From an uncultured Eubacteriales bacterium (GTDB lineage: Bacteria > Bacillota > Clostridia > Oscillospirales > Acutalibacteraceae): a stretch of DNA of 55,394 nt. Positions 1 to 8,311 of this stretch are shown in pieces. The notes under the pieces are model-generated. The model saw only the letters and a program-made list of their open reading frames with translations. It was not told the DNA's origin and searched no databases. The DNA is taken from the NCBI GenBank assembly GCA_910577755.1, contig CAJTNL010000013.1:1-55394 (forward strand), in the 5' to 3' direction. Positions within the stretch are counted from its first letter, which is position 1. Each line of letters opens with the position of its first letter. The translations under genes and the position numbers were made by a program.

Positions 1-51
1 ATCCCAAGCTTCGCGCAGGCCTTCCCAAGGTGCCCCACTTTTAAATTAGGA

Positions 52-80
52 TTGACTATTATGGAAGAATAAAGTATACT
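52..80 (+). promoter_or_regulatory. Sigma-A-type promoter for the rhodanese operon
   Basis: A -35 element TTGACT (52-57) is followed after exactly 17 bases by TATACT (75-80). The predicted transcript would start about 80 bases before the rhodanese ATG at 171, which has a strong AGAGGAGGT ribosome site at 156-163. Bases 1-40 are noticeably richer in GC than the surroundings and may be the end of something outside the window; I cannot assign them. Confidence 0.6.
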
Positions 81-170
81 AAAAACATATACAAAAGATA
101 AAATCAATATTTTTATTATGTAATTTAGTATCTAAACGCATCATTATGGGAAACTAGAGGAGGTAGTATT

Positions 171-503
171 ATGTCGCAATTATTTCAATTTTCTTTTGAG
201 AGACTTTCCATGGAGGACGCTAAAATAGAAATTGAAGAGAATCCTCATATTGTTCTTGTAGATGTGCGTACGCCTCAAGAATTTCGTCTTGGGCATATTC
301 CGGGTGCGCTGAATATTCCGGTTGAAACCCCTAATTTGATTGAGGACATAATTCCTGATAAAAATGAAATTATTTTTGTTTATTGTCTAAGTGGTGGTCG
401 TAGCCAACGAGCTTGTGAGATTTTTTCTGAAATGGGTTATGGTCATCTTACTGATATCGGCGGTATTATTTTTTGGCCTGGAAGCCTTGAAGTGGAGCAA
501 TAA
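171..503 (+). CDS. Single-domain rhodanese-like protein
   Basis: This 110-residue protein is a single rhodanese domain. The family pattern is visible: LVDVRTPQEFRLGHIPGA near residues 29-46, then the active-site loop YCLSGGRS, whose cysteine would carry a persulfide. It has no signal peptide and should be cytoplasmic. It lies two bases upstream of a CoA-disulfide reductase that carries its own C-terminal rhodanese domain, and a superoxide reductase follows. The likely role is sulfane-sulfur or persulfide handling during oxidative or sulfide stress. The natural sulfur donor and acceptor cannot be read from sequence. Confidence 0.9.
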   Translation: MSQLFQFSFERLSMEDAKIEIEENPHIVLVDVRTPQEFRLGHIPGALNIPVETPNLIEDIIPDKNEIIFVYCLSGGRSQRACEIFSEMGYGHLTDIGGIIFWPGSLEVEQ

Positions 504-505
504 AT

Positions 506-2161
506 ATGAAAATTATTATTATAGGCGGTGTTGCTGGAGGCGCTTCTGCCGCAGCACGACTCAGACGGTTAGATGAAAAAGCGGAAATAATTATGTTGGA
601 GCGTGGTGCATATATTTCATATGCCAATTGTGGATTGCCATATTTTGTAGGCGGCGTTATCACAGAAAAATCAACATTGACACTGCAAACACCTCAAAGT
701 TTTTATGAACGTTTTCATATTGATGTTCGAATTCATACAGAAGCTATAAAAATTAATCCCCAGGAAAAAAAGGTTACAATTCGTAATACGGAAACCAATG
801 AAATCTACCAGGAAGACTATGATAAATTGATTTTATCTCCAGGGGCTGAGCCTATAAAGCCGCAGATAAAGGGTATCAATGATTCCAGGGTATTTACATT
901 ACGCACTGTGCCGGATACACTGAAAATTCACGATTATATCCAACAAAATAAGCCAAAGACAGCTGTTGTTGTGGGTGGAGGATATATTGGTTTGGAAATG
1001 GCGGAAAACCTTAATCATGCAGGTATGGATGTTACAGTTATGGAAAGAGCAGACCATATCGTTGCTGCATTAGATGCAGACATGGCCTGTTTGGTACAGC
1101 GTTATATAAAAGAAAAGGGTATTCGTCTCATTTTAAATAACAGTGTACAGGAATTATTGCCCACTGAATCTTCTGTAGAAGTCATATATGATAGCGGTAG
1201 TTTATCAGCTGATTTGATATTGATGTCAGTTGGTGTAAAACCTGAAAGTCACCTTGCCAAAGAAGCTGGTATTTTATGCAATGAAAGTGGTTGTATTAAA
1301 GTTAACGAGTACTTACGTACATCGCAGCCAGATATTTATGCTGTAGGCGATGCTATTTCAGTTTGCAATTTTGTAACACAAGAAGAAACCTATCTTCCTC
1401 TTGCGGGACCAGCTAATAAGCAAGGACGGATCGTAGCTGACCATATATGTGGTCATAAAAGAAGATTCAAGGGAACCCAAGGAACTTCCGTTTTAAAATT
1501 TTTTGATATGACAGTAGCGACTACAGGCATTCATGAACAACAGGCAAAAAATGCAGGTATGGATTATGATAAAGTAATTTTATTTTCACCATCACATGCA
1601 ACCTATTATCCAAACGCAATCCACATGATGATTAAAACTTTGTTTGAAAAAAACACAGGTAAAATTTTGGGCGCACAGCTTGTAGGTTTTGAAGGCGTTG
1701 ATAAGCGTTGTGACATATTGGCAACAGCGATTCGGGCAGGTATGACGGCTTACGATTTAACAGAATTAGAGCTGGCATATGCGCCGCCCTTTTCATCGGC
1801 AAAAGATCCTGTAAATATGGTTGGTTTTACTATAGAAAATATTTTAGAGAATCTTGTAAGACAACATCATTGGCACGATATTGAGAAGCTTTCCCAAAAT
1901 AATAACGTAACGCTTCTTGATGTCCGTACCGAAAAAGAATATGCCGCAGGTGCAATACAAGGCTCTATTCATATTCCATTGGATCAGCTAAGGAACAGAT
2001 TAACAGAGCTAGACAAAAGCAAGCCGATTTATATAAATTGTAAAAGTGGTCAGCGCAGTTATATTGCTTGCCGTATATTGGAGCAACATGGTTTTACCTG
2101 TTCGAATCTTTCCGGCGGTTATGAGTTTTATCATCTTGTAATGGCGGAACAAAATGTATAA
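506..2161 (+). CDS. CoA-disulfide reductase with C-terminal rhodanese domain
   Basis: This 551-residue protein has an N-terminal FAD-binding fold (IIIIGGVAGGASAAARLRR), then the motif SYANCGLPY whose single cysteine (about residue 43) is the redox centre of the CoA-disulfide reductase/NADH oxidase class. A second dinucleotide-binding motif, VVVGGGYIGLEMAE, and a pyridine nucleotide-disulfide oxidoreductase dimerisation domain follow. The last ~100 residues are a rhodanese domain (LLDVRTEKEY, then INCKSGQRS with the sulfur-carrying cysteine). In characterised members of this fused family the enzyme reduces CoA-disulfide or CoA-persulfide and polysulfide with NAD(P)H. The gene follows the single-domain rhodanese after two bases and is surely co-transcribed. 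No damage is visible. Confidence 0.9.
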   Translation: MKIIIIGGVAGGASAAARLRRLDEKAEIIMLERGAYISYANCGLPYFVGGVITEKSTLTLQTPQSFYERFHIDVRIHTEAIKINPQEKKVTIRNTETNEIYQEDYDKLILSPGAEPIKPQIKGINDSRVFTLRTVPDTLKIHDYIQQNKPKTAVVVGGGYIGLEMAENLNHAGMDVTVMERADHIVAALDADMACLVQRYIKEKGIRLILNNSVQELLPTESSVEVIYDSGSLSADLILMSVGVKPESHLAKEAGILCNESGCIKVNEYLRTSQPDIYAVGDAISVCNFVTQEETYLPLAGPANKQGRIVADHICGHKRRFKGTQGTSVLKFFDMTVATTGIHEQQAKNAGMDYDKVILFSPSHATYYPNAIHMMIKTLFEKNTGKILGAQLVGFEGVDKRCDILATAIRAGMTAYDLTELELAYAPPFSSAKDPVNMVGFTIENILENLVRQHHWHDIEKLSQNNNVTLLDVRTEKEYAAGAIQGSIHIPLDQLRNRLTELDKSKPIYINCKSGQRSYIACRILEQHGFTCSNLSGGYEFYHLVMAEQNV

Positions 2162-2237
2162 AATTTAAGTGGAACAGTTCATTCTCTGTAGCTTATGCAG
2201 AATATGATAAATTTAATGCAAGAAAGAAGGATGTATT

Positions 2238-2624
2238 ATGCAAAAAATTGAGAAATTCTATTATTGTAAACACTGTGGTAACTTGGTTCTTTTTGTTGAA
2301 GATGCCGGTGTACCTCTCGCATGCTGTGGAACAAAAATGGAGCATTTAGTCCCAAACAGCACAGATGCTGCTGGTGAAAAGCATGTTCCTGTTGTTACTA
2401 TTGAAGGGAACACTTTAAAGGCAAATGTTGGTGAAGTTACTCATCCAATGGCAGATGACCACTTTATTCAATGGATTTACGTGCAGACTGAGCGTGGTGG
2501 CGAAATTAAGAGATTGACTCCCAATGATTCACCTGAAGCTTTATTTACCTTTGGTGAAGATAAGCCTGTAGCTGTATTTGAATATTGCAACTTACATGGT
2601 CTTTGGAAAACAGACGTAAAGTAA
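2238..2624 (+). CDS. dfx: Desulfoferrodoxin-type superoxide reductase
   Basis: The 128-residue product has both iron sites of a two-iron superoxide reductase. The N-terminal desulforedoxin-like centre uses Cys10, Cys13, Cys29 and Cys30. The catalytic Fe(His)4Cys centre can be read as His49 (in EKHVPVV), His69 (THPM), His75 (DDHF), Cys117 and His120 (CNLHGLW). Lys48 lies in the EKHVP motif. It reduces superoxide to peroxide without making oxygen, usually taking electrons from rubredoxin. An AAGGATG ribosome site precedes the ATG. It is separated by 76 bases from the CoA-disulfide reductase and is followed by a good terminator, so it may be the last gene of that operon. Confidence 0.95.
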   Translation: MQKIEKFYYCKHCGNLVLFVEDAGVPLACCGTKMEHLVPNSTDAAGEKHVPVVTIEGNTLKANVGEVTHPMADDHFIQWIYVQTERGGEIKRLTPNDSPEALFTFGEDKPVAVFEYCNLHGLWKTDVK

Positions 2625-2656
2625 TTAGTTATAAATAAGCAAACTTATCAGATTGG

Positions 2657-2685
2657 ACTGCATCTTAAAATAGATGCAGTTTTTA
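2657..2685 (+). terminator. Intrinsic terminator after superoxide reductase
   Basis: A 9-bp perfect stem (ACTGCATCT at 2657-2665 with AGATGCAGT at 2672-2680) and a 6-base loop are followed by a run of T. It ends the rhodanese/CoADR/SOR transcript. Confidence 0.8.
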
Positions 2686-2885
2686 TCATTAAAAGAGTAA
2701 TTATTCAAAAGATTATTTTTACTATAAGTTGTGTATAAAACTATTTTACTAGCACCATATTTACAAATTTTATGGATTATTTTACAGCAAATTTTTATAT
2801 TTACAGAAATTTTACTATTTAATTATTTAAAATTCACATTATTACATAACTTGACTTTAAGGAAACAATGGAATCATAAAGTTTT

Positions 2886-2926
2886 AAGGGTCTGTCGTCT
2901 GATTTACACAGACAACAGACCCTTTT
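2886..2926. terminator. Bidirectional hairpin before a minus-strand small-gene pair
   Basis: A 10-bp outer stem (AAGGGTCTGT at 2886-2895 with ACAGACCCTT at 2915-2924) and a 4-bp inner stem (TCTG/CAGA) form a strong hairpin. It lies 60 bases past the stop of the minus-strand small genes, so it can end their transcript. Between 2700 and 2885 I see only AT-rich sequence with no gene. Confidence 0.6.
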
Positions 2927-2985
2927 GAGTGCATTATTTATTTGGTATATAACTTTTTTAAGATAATTGAAAAATACAAATGTGG

Positions 2986-3165
2986 TTAATTTATTTGTGC
3001 TTCTGCATGCAATTCATTTTTAAAATGCTCTGCTACTTGCATCAGTTCACCTAACGTACAAATTTCGGCCTTTGCCACTAAAATTTGTTTTTGAATAATT
3101 GGAGGTAGCGAAAGAAAATAATCTTTTAAATCATCATTTTTTAAATAATATTCTTCTGCTCCCAT
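2986..3165 (-). CDS. Small conserved hypothetical protein
   Basis: The ORF encodes 59 residues, starting MGAEEYYLKNDDLKDYF and ending near HAEAQIN. It is rich in charged residues and predicted helical, with no membrane segment. Its ATG overlaps the stop of the upstream gene by one base (TAATG), a classic sign of translational coupling. I recognise the pair as small clostridial proteins of unknown role. The codon use and tight coupling argue that it is real despite its size. Confidence 0.6.
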   Translation of the reverse strand: MGAEEYYLKNDDLKDYFLSLPPIIQKQILVAKAEICTLGELMQVAEHFKNELHAEAQIN

Positions 3166-3347
3166 TAAAAATACTCCTGTTTTTGACCTAATTCCTGCAC
3201 AAAATGGTGCATCTCCTTACGTGATTGCATAGTTTTTGATTGTTCAATCACTGTATTTTGTTCTGGTTCACTTAGATTTGAAAAATATTGCATTGCTTGG
3301 GGATTTTGCGCTAAGGCAAACCCAAATCCCAACGGTAAATCTTGCAT
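3165..3347 (-). CDS. Small conserved hypothetical protein
   Basis: This 60-residue protein starts MQDLPLGFGFALAQNPQAMQ and continues with a helical, glutamine- and glutamate-rich tail (SEPEQNTVIEQSK). Proteins beginning with this LPLGFGFALAQN signature are widespread in clostridia, but I know of no assigned function. I chose the ATG at 3347 because an AGAGGTG ribosome site ends 6 bases before it. A longer reading would start at a GTG lying inside that ribosome site. It is translationally coupled to the next small gene. Confidence 0.6.
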   Translation of the reverse strand: MQDLPLGFGFALAQNPQAMQYFSNLSEPEQNTVIEQSKTMQSRKEMHHFVQELGQKQEYF

Positions 3348-3468
3348 TATACTCACCTCTTAGCTGAGTATGCCAATTTTATATCTTTTTTATTCATAAT
3401 ACACATTTATATTTTAAATTTATATAAAAATATCAATCAAACACAATATTTTAAAGTTTAAATTATAT

Positions 3469-3827
3469 TTGAATATCCAATCAATCAAGGGGAAATATGG
3501 ACAAAGAATGGCATCTTATCATTTTACAATGGAAAGCAGAACGTTGTTTAGCAGTGTAATCAATCACGATGGTTTTGGCAGCAAAGTTGATATTATGTTA
3601 GTCAAAAGGAATTTGGCAGTCGATTGCTATATTTCTAGCTTTCATAGTGATATGTCAGAATTTATTGTAAACAGATTTCATGCTTTTGTAAAAGATGATG
3701 TAATTGCTAAAATTAATTCAAATTTTTGTTTTTTGTTATCTTTTTTGAACCATTGTAAGAGGGGATTATGTTTTTTTAATATTTTGGTATTTTTTACATT
3801 AGTTATATTTTATAGTTGTTAAACCAT
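3469..3827 (+). other. Decayed or spurious ORF ending in a repeated hydrophobic tail
   Basis: An open frame of 117 codons runs to 3822, but no clear ribosome site precedes it and the first 85 residues match nothing I recognise. Its last 29 codons plus stop lie inside the 95-bp direct repeat (3733-3827) that recurs at 9198-9292. The tail reads LLSFLNHCKRGLC then a hydrophobic stretch. In the second copy most amino-acid changes are conservative (I/V, F/L), so the tail may once have been translated. It is more likely a boundary relic of the accessory island than a working gene. Confidence 0.25.
3733..3827 (+). repeat. 95-bp direct repeat, left copy
   Basis: This 95-base segment recurs without gaps at 9198-9292 with eight differences by my count. 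The two copies bracket 5.4 kb of decayed mobile-element and accessory genes. The repeat is not obviously palindromic. It could be a duplicated attachment region, an element end, or a duplicated 3' gene end. Confidence 0.8.
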
Positions 3828-3920
3828 GAATGAACCCAGATAAGGATAAAACTCAAAATTGCCTTTAAGACAGCTGAAACAAGAATATGGAGTGAAAATT
3901 TTATTGGGAGGAAATAGAAA

Positions 3921-4294
3921 ATGGAAAAATCAATATTTGAACAGTTAGGCAGTACATATCGAAAAGAAAGTAATTATCTAATCCCATGTTTAACTGTACC
4001 TGCCGAAGAAGAACAGTCGATAGGTGTTTGAGGACATCGGCATTTGAACTATATGAAGCAGTATCGTAAGATTACATACATCAATCTTCTCACAAGCGGC
4101 GGCTCAACGCCTACCTTGTCGACATTGACAGGCAGGCACAGGAACGCTTTGAACGGCTCATAGAGGGCATCAAACAGGCACAGGGTATCACGGAACAGCT
4201 AAAGGCTGAAAATGCCTTAGAATGGGTCGGACGAATGAATAACATACGGGCTTGTGCGAGGGAGATTGTGAACGAGGAAATCATTTTCGCATAG
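3921..4294 (+). pseudogene. tnpV: TnpV-like transposon protein, broken
   Basis: The reading frame begins MEKSIFEQLGSTYRKESNYL, matching the small TnpV proteins of Tn4451-type mobilisable transposons. Codon 37 (4029-4031) is TGA where the family has tryptophan (IGVWGHRHL). After INLLTS the frame shifts. The remainder is readable in another frame as RLNAYLVDIDRQAQERFERL, then ITEQLKAENALEWVGRMNN, ending EIIFA and TAG at 4292. The sequence therefore holds one nonsense mutation and one frameshift in an otherwise well-preserved gene, so decay is recent. The function of TnpV in its parent elements is not established. Confidence 0.85.
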
Positions 4295-4301
4295 CTAACA
4301 C

Positions 4302-4338
4302 AGCGGCAGAGGGTTAAAGCTCTGTCGCTTTTCTTTTT
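4302..4338 (+). terminator. Intrinsic terminator after the tnpV relic
   Basis: AGCGGCAGAG (4302-4311) pairs with CTCTGTCGCT (4320-4329) with one G-U pair and an 8-base loop, followed by TTTTCTTTTT. Confidence 0.75.
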
Positions 4339-4428
4339 CGGAGAGTTATAATTAAATGATATATAATCTCTTGCTTGGAGATGTATCAACACTAAATCTT
4401 AAAGTTTTTTGAGAAACCATGCATAGGC

Positions 4429-4476
4429 TTGACTTTTTGAACATTGTTCAGTGCAATATCCTTGAACAATGTTCAA
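4429..4476 (+). promoter_or_regulatory. Promoter region with two palindromic operators for the TetR gene
   Basis: A TTGACT -35 element lies at 4429-4434. Two copies of the palindrome TGAACAnTGTTCA follow, one at 4438-4450 and a perfect 15-base version, TTGAACAATGTTCAA, at 4462-4476. Their centres are 25 bases apart. A weak -10 candidate (CAATAT, 4454-4459) lies between them. Paired operators over the promoter of a TetR-family gene suggest autorepression. The ribosome site AAGGAGG overlaps the end of the second operator. Confidence 0.6.
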
Positions 4477-4488
4477 GGAGGACTTACT

Positions 4489-5072
4489 ATGAAAAAAATG
4501 CCAATGTAAAAAAACGCATTATTGAAGTCACAACGGAATTGATTGAACAGCACAACGGCAATATTAAACATATTACCGCCCGTATGATTGCAGAAAAAGC
4601 AGATATTGGATTAGGCTTAATTAACTATCACTTTGGAAGTAAAGAAAAACTGATAATGGAATGTGTGCAACAAATAATCGGTCAAGTAGTTGCAGGTTTT
4701 CATGTGGAGCAAAAGTTTCAGACTGATAAGGAGTGTTTGACAGCTTGGGCAACCTATGTTTTTAATTTCCTGTTTGAGCATTCTGCAATTTCTCGTGTTT
4801 CTATTTTGGGAGATTTTCAAAATTATACTGAAAATTGTAATGCTGTACTTACTCAACGGGGGTTTTCACTGTCTTTGAAGAATGGTATATCAAATGAGGA
4901 TAAACCTATGTTTGTATTTATTCTTACTGCCGCAATGCAGGTAGCATTTTTAGGAAGTGAAACGGTAAAACAATTGCTTGGTTATGATTTTACAAAAACA
5001 GAGGACAGAGCCGCATATATCGGTAAATTGGTTGATCTTCTTTTTGAAGGGATGGTACAGATTAATGAATAA
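4489..5072 (+). pseudogene. TetR-family regulator with a frameshift in its first codons
   Basis: An ideal ribosome site (AAGGAGG) sits 7 bases before the ATG at 4489, but that frame runs only six codons to TAA. The regulator body lies one frame over from 4491: NVKKRIIEVTTELIEQHNG, then the helix-turn-helix with INYHFGSKEKLI, and a ~140-residue effector domain. The ATG is followed by seven A; eight A would restore MKKNANVKKRI and a 194-residue TetR protein. So this is a one-base homopolymer loss, a sequencing error, or a site where polymerase slippage could restore expression. The body is intact and overlaps the next gene by 8 bases, so the pair was one regulator-target unit. Confidence 0.75.
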
Positions 5073-5661
5073 GAAAATAGGAGTGTATGGCTCTGTTGTT
5101 AATTTCATTGCGGTAATCTGCTTTGCCATGTCTATGTTATTTGGATTTGATTATGGCAGTTACTTTTCTTCTATGTTCATTGCGTTTAGTTTTGTACCAA
5201 TGGTGTGCGGATATGCTTATTTTGCCGAAAAGGGAGCAAAATTAGCGGGCTATGTTTCAGTGGCTTTTTCTGCCATATATACAGCCGTCATATTATTAGT
5301 TTATTTTGCACAGCTAACGACTGTTCGGCTAAATGAATTGACACAGCAAGCTACCATACTTCTTGATTTTCAGCAATGTGGATTGCTGTTCAACTATGAC
5401 CTGTTGGGCTATGCTGTCATGTCATTAGCTACATTTTTTATAGGATTGACAGTGACATTACGGACTAAAGCAGACCGATGGTTAAAATATCTGCTCATGA
5501 TACATGGAGTGTTTTTTATATTTTGTCTGATTGCTCCGATGCTCGGATTGTTTAAAGCGGATAGCCCTACATGGGTAGGTGTAGCGGTATTGGAATTTTG
5601 GTGTTTATATTTTTGCCCTATTAGCATTTTATCGTATTTGCATTTTTCTAATTGCAAATGA
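5065..5661 (+). CDS. Multi-pass membrane protein of unknown function
   Basis: The 198-residue product begins MNKKIGVYGSVVNFIAVIC and has about six hydrophobic segments (near residues 10-25, 30-47, 58-80, 110-132, 142-160 and 170-190). I recognise no transporter motif. Its ATG overlaps the end of the tetR frame by 8 bases, so translation is coupled and the two are probably functionally linked. A TetR regulator followed by a membrane protein often governs drug, lipid or antimicrobial stress functions, but nothing here identifies the substrate. Confidence 0.7.
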   Translation: MNKKIGVYGSVVNFIAVICFAMSMLFGFDYGSYFSSMFIAFSFVPMVCGYAYFAEKGAKLAGYVSVAFSAIYTAVILLVYFAQLTTVRLNELTQQATILLDFQQCGLLFNYDLLGYAVMSLATFFIGLTVTLRTKADRWLKYLLMIHGVFFIFCLIAPMLGLFKADSPTWVGVAVLEFWCLYFCPISILSYLHFSNCK

Positions 5662-5727
5662 TGAGGTTTACAATGAAAAAATAGGATGGATATTCTGTTC
5701 TGTTGACGGAAAGGTGAGGTTATAAAA

Positions 5728-6435
5728 ATGGCAATGTGGAATCCGTGGCGTGGCTGCCACAAGCATAGTGAGGGATGCAGGTATTGTTACATTCATAAAG
5801 GCGACTTCAAGCGTGGAATTGATACGAATAATATTGTAAAGACGGATAACTTCTACGCCCCTATTGCTAAAAATAAATCGGGAGCATACAAAATCAAATC
5901 GGGACAGAGCGTGTATCTCTGCTTTTCTACGGATTTTCTGGTTGAGGATGCCGATGAATGGCGTTCTGAATGTTGGAGGATGATACGGGAGCGTTCTGAC
6001 CTGCATTTTCTGTTTCTGACAAAGCGTATTGAGCGATTTATGGATTGTATCCCAGAGGACTGGAACGATGGATACGAGAATGTTACAGTTGGCTGTACGG
6101 TGGAAAATCAAGACAGAGCCGATTACAGGCTTTCCATTTTCAATGAACTGCCTATAAAACATAAAAATATTATCTGCCAGCCATTGATTGAGAAAATAAA
6201 TCTTGCCGCCTATCTTGATAATGTTGAATTAGTCGTAGTCGGCGGCGAATCAGACAGAAACGCCAGACCGCTTGATTATGCATGGGTGCTTGCCATACGG
6301 GAGCAATGTATCACCCATAAAGTACATTTTGAGTTTCGGCAGTGTGGGACACATTTTATCAAAGACGGAAAAAGCTACACGCTGTCTACTCGTGACTTAT
6401 GCAGCCAAGCCAGAAAAGCAAATATCAACTATTGA
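5728..6435 (+). CDS. DUF5131 (phage Gp37/Gp68-type) radical-SAM-like protein
   Basis: This 235-residue protein opens MAMWNPWRGCHKHSEGCRYC, the signature start of the Gp37/Gp68 (DUF5131) family. Its clustered cysteines (RGC, then EGCRYCY) resemble a radical-SAM iron-sulfur site. Other family-like stretches are FLTKRIERF, VTVGCTVENQ and VVVGGESDRNARPLDY. A GAAAGGTGAGG ribosome site precedes the ATG. The family is common on phages and mobile elements and its reaction is unknown. Unlike most genes of this island, the frame is intact and close to the usual length. Confidence 0.85.
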   Translation: MAMWNPWRGCHKHSEGCRYCYIHKGDFKRGIDTNNIVKTDNFYAPIAKNKSGAYKIKSGQSVYLCFSTDFLVEDADEWRSECWRMIRERSDLHFLFLTKRIERFMDCIPEDWNDGYENVTVGCTVENQDRADYRLSIFNELPIKHKNIICQPLIEKINLAAYLDNVELVVVGGESDRNARPLDYAWVLAIREQCITHKVHFEFRQCGTHFIKDGKSYTLSTRDLCSQARKANINY

Positions 6436-6553
6436 ATAGTCGCCTCTCTTTTTTGTGCAAGGATAGAGAGGAAAAATTTAAAAATAAGCCCTATAATAAT
6501 AAAGGCAAATTTATGTCCATAAAGCACAATATGTGCGGATAAGGAGGTATCTC

Positions 6554-7379
6554 ATGGAATGGACCAACAGATTAAAACAAAGCATGAATTATATTGAGGA
6601 CACTTGACAGGCGAAATTGACTATGAACAGCTTGGGCGGATTGCCTGCTGCTCCACTATCACTACCAGAAGATGTTTACTTATATGGCGGGCATCACTCT
6701 TGCAGAGTATATCCGAAGAAGAAAAATGTCTTTAGAGGCGGTAGACTTGCAGAACGGGGATGAACGGATTATTGATATTACGGAGAAGTACGGCTACCGT
6801 TCCCCGACAGCATTTAACAGGGCGTTCCAGTCTTTTCACGGGATAGCCCACTCGTCTGTAAAAGACGAGGGCGTATCCGTGAAATCTTTTTCCTCCATTG
6901 TGTTTAGAATTGCTGTAAAAGGAGCGACAGAAATGAAACAAAAGAAGCATTTCGCATCATTGGCATATCTGCAACCGCTTGATAAGGAAATCGAAAATAA
7001 TTTTATGGTTGTTCCTAAGATGTGGCAGGATGCCTCTGTAAATGGAACAATACAGGAATTGGCAGGAATGATGGATACGCCGCCGATGGGACTTTTAGGT
7101 GTGAGTGCTTGCAATGATGAAGAACAATGGAAATATTTTATTGCCGTTTCCAGTACAAAAACAAGCGGTGAGTTTGAAGAATATACCGTTCCTGCGTCTA
7201 CTTGGGCAATCTTTTCTGGAACGGGTACAAACCAGTCCATACAGGAATTGGAGCAGCGGATTATAACAGAGCGGCTTCCTACTTCTGGATATGAATATGC
7301 CAATGCCCCCGATATTGAGGTTTACTTAAATCCAGACTCACAGAACGCACGGATACCTGTATCAAAGAAAAAGGGATAA
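6554..7379 (+). pseudogene. AraC-family regulator with GyrI-like effector domain, frameshifted
   Basis: The gene begins with AAGGAGGT then ATG at 6554 (MEWTNRLKQSMNYIED). One base is missing near 6600, where the family reads DHLTGEIDYEQL, giving a TGA stop. A second base is missing near 6660 within CCSTYHYQKMF. From 6672 the frame is open to 7379 and encodes the second half of the AraC DNA-binding domain (AGITLAEYIRRRKMSLEAV, YGYRSPTAFNRAFQSFHGI). A GyrI/effector-binding domain follows (PPMGLLGVSAC, PASTWAIFSGTG, DIEVYLNPD). The intact family protein is about 290 residues. The two 5' lesions should abolish DNA binding. Confidence 0.85.
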
Positions 7380-7390
7380 CGGAGGGACTT

Positions 7391-7841
7391 ATGGACGAGA
7401 AATTTAATATGTTTATGGAAACGGTTGATGAGCGTTTCCGTGGCTTTGTAAATCAAATCAACGAGTATTTGACAGAGAACGGCTATAAGTGCGACATTAA
7501 ATCACAAAAAAGCGGCTATGTTGTGTCCTATGTGCTAAACAGCAGCAAAAGAACTCTGGCAACATTCGTATCCCGAACATATACGGGAATACCAGAGCTT
7601 TCTTGATACTCTCCCCGAAAAGGTAAAAAAGGAAATAAGGAAATCGTCCGTCTGCAAGCGGCTTATCAATCCCGATGACTGTAATCCGAAATGTGTAATG
7701 GGATATACCTTTGCGTTGGATGGTGAGCAGTATCAGAAATGCCGTTACATGACGTTTCAGCCTACATTGCATGAGGAAAATAATCCATATATAAAGCAGT
7801 TTTTAGAGAAAGAATTGCAGGCAGGTGTCGATTATGAGTAA
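7391..7841 (+). pseudogene. Conserved hypothetical protein (DUF3788-like neighbourhood), frameshifted
   Basis: The first frame encodes 71 residues (MDEKFNMFMETVDERFRGF ... VVSYVLNSSKRTLATFVSR) and then runs out. The remainder continues in another frame from about 7580: EHIREYQSFLDTLPEKV, SSVCKRLINPDDCNPKC, MGYTFALDGEQYQKCRYM, and ends ELQAGVDYE at 7841. I recall intact homologues of about 160 residues beside AraC/GyrI-type regulators in clostridia. A short stretch near 7575 is missing together with a frame change. The function is unknown; the conserved cysteines (CNPKC, KCRY) may bind a metal. Confidence 0.75.
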
Positions 7842-8041
7842 GCAGGATGTTATGATAACAGACTGGGTGCATTGCCCTTTTTGCAGAAATAAAACGAGGT
7901 TGCCGTTACGGGCAGATACAGAGTTGAAAAAACTTTCCTCTTTACTGCCCAAAGTGCAAATAGGAAAGTTTGATTAACGCAAAGGATTTACGGGTAACAG
8001 TCATCAAAGAGCTAACGCATAGACGCAGAGCCGATGAATGA
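7834..8041 (+). pseudogene. Cysteine-rich KTR-domain protein, broken
   Basis: The start ATG overlaps the end of the previous gene (TATGAGTAA). It reads MSKQDVMITDWVHCPFCRNK, then TRLPLRADTELKK, typical of small cysteine-rich KTR proteins with two CxxC pairs. A run of six A at about 7930 is one base too long, and the second half is readable in the next frame as NFPLYCPKCK, then an in-frame TAG, then INAKDLRVTVIKE. The family is found on clostridial conjugative elements and has no known function. Confidence 0.7.
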
Positions 8042-8311
8042 GTGAGAAAATCACAGTTGTAAGAACGACATTTTATAGTGGTTCATCACACCTTATAGGG
8101 GTTTAATAAAATCCTCCAAACGCCTTGACAATAAAGGATTTATCGCAATCAATCCACCTTATTACTTTATATGGTTTCACACAATGTTACCCTTGCTCTG
8201 ATTGCTCACGAGAGCAAAATTAAGGGCAGGAAAATTTCATAACAAGATATAACAATGTGTGGTAATCGAGAAATAGCAACATACTGTTATAAAATAGAAA
8301 GGGAAATAAAT

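Noticed and set aside
1..40. GC-rich segment at the window start that could be the end of a structured RNA
   Set aside because: Only a tiny self-complementary stretch (CCTTCCCAAGG) is visible and no known RNA signature can be read from 40 bases.
4111..4392. Minus-strand open frame of 93 codons
   Set aside because: It is the shadow of the tnpV relic and its terminator and has no ribosome site.
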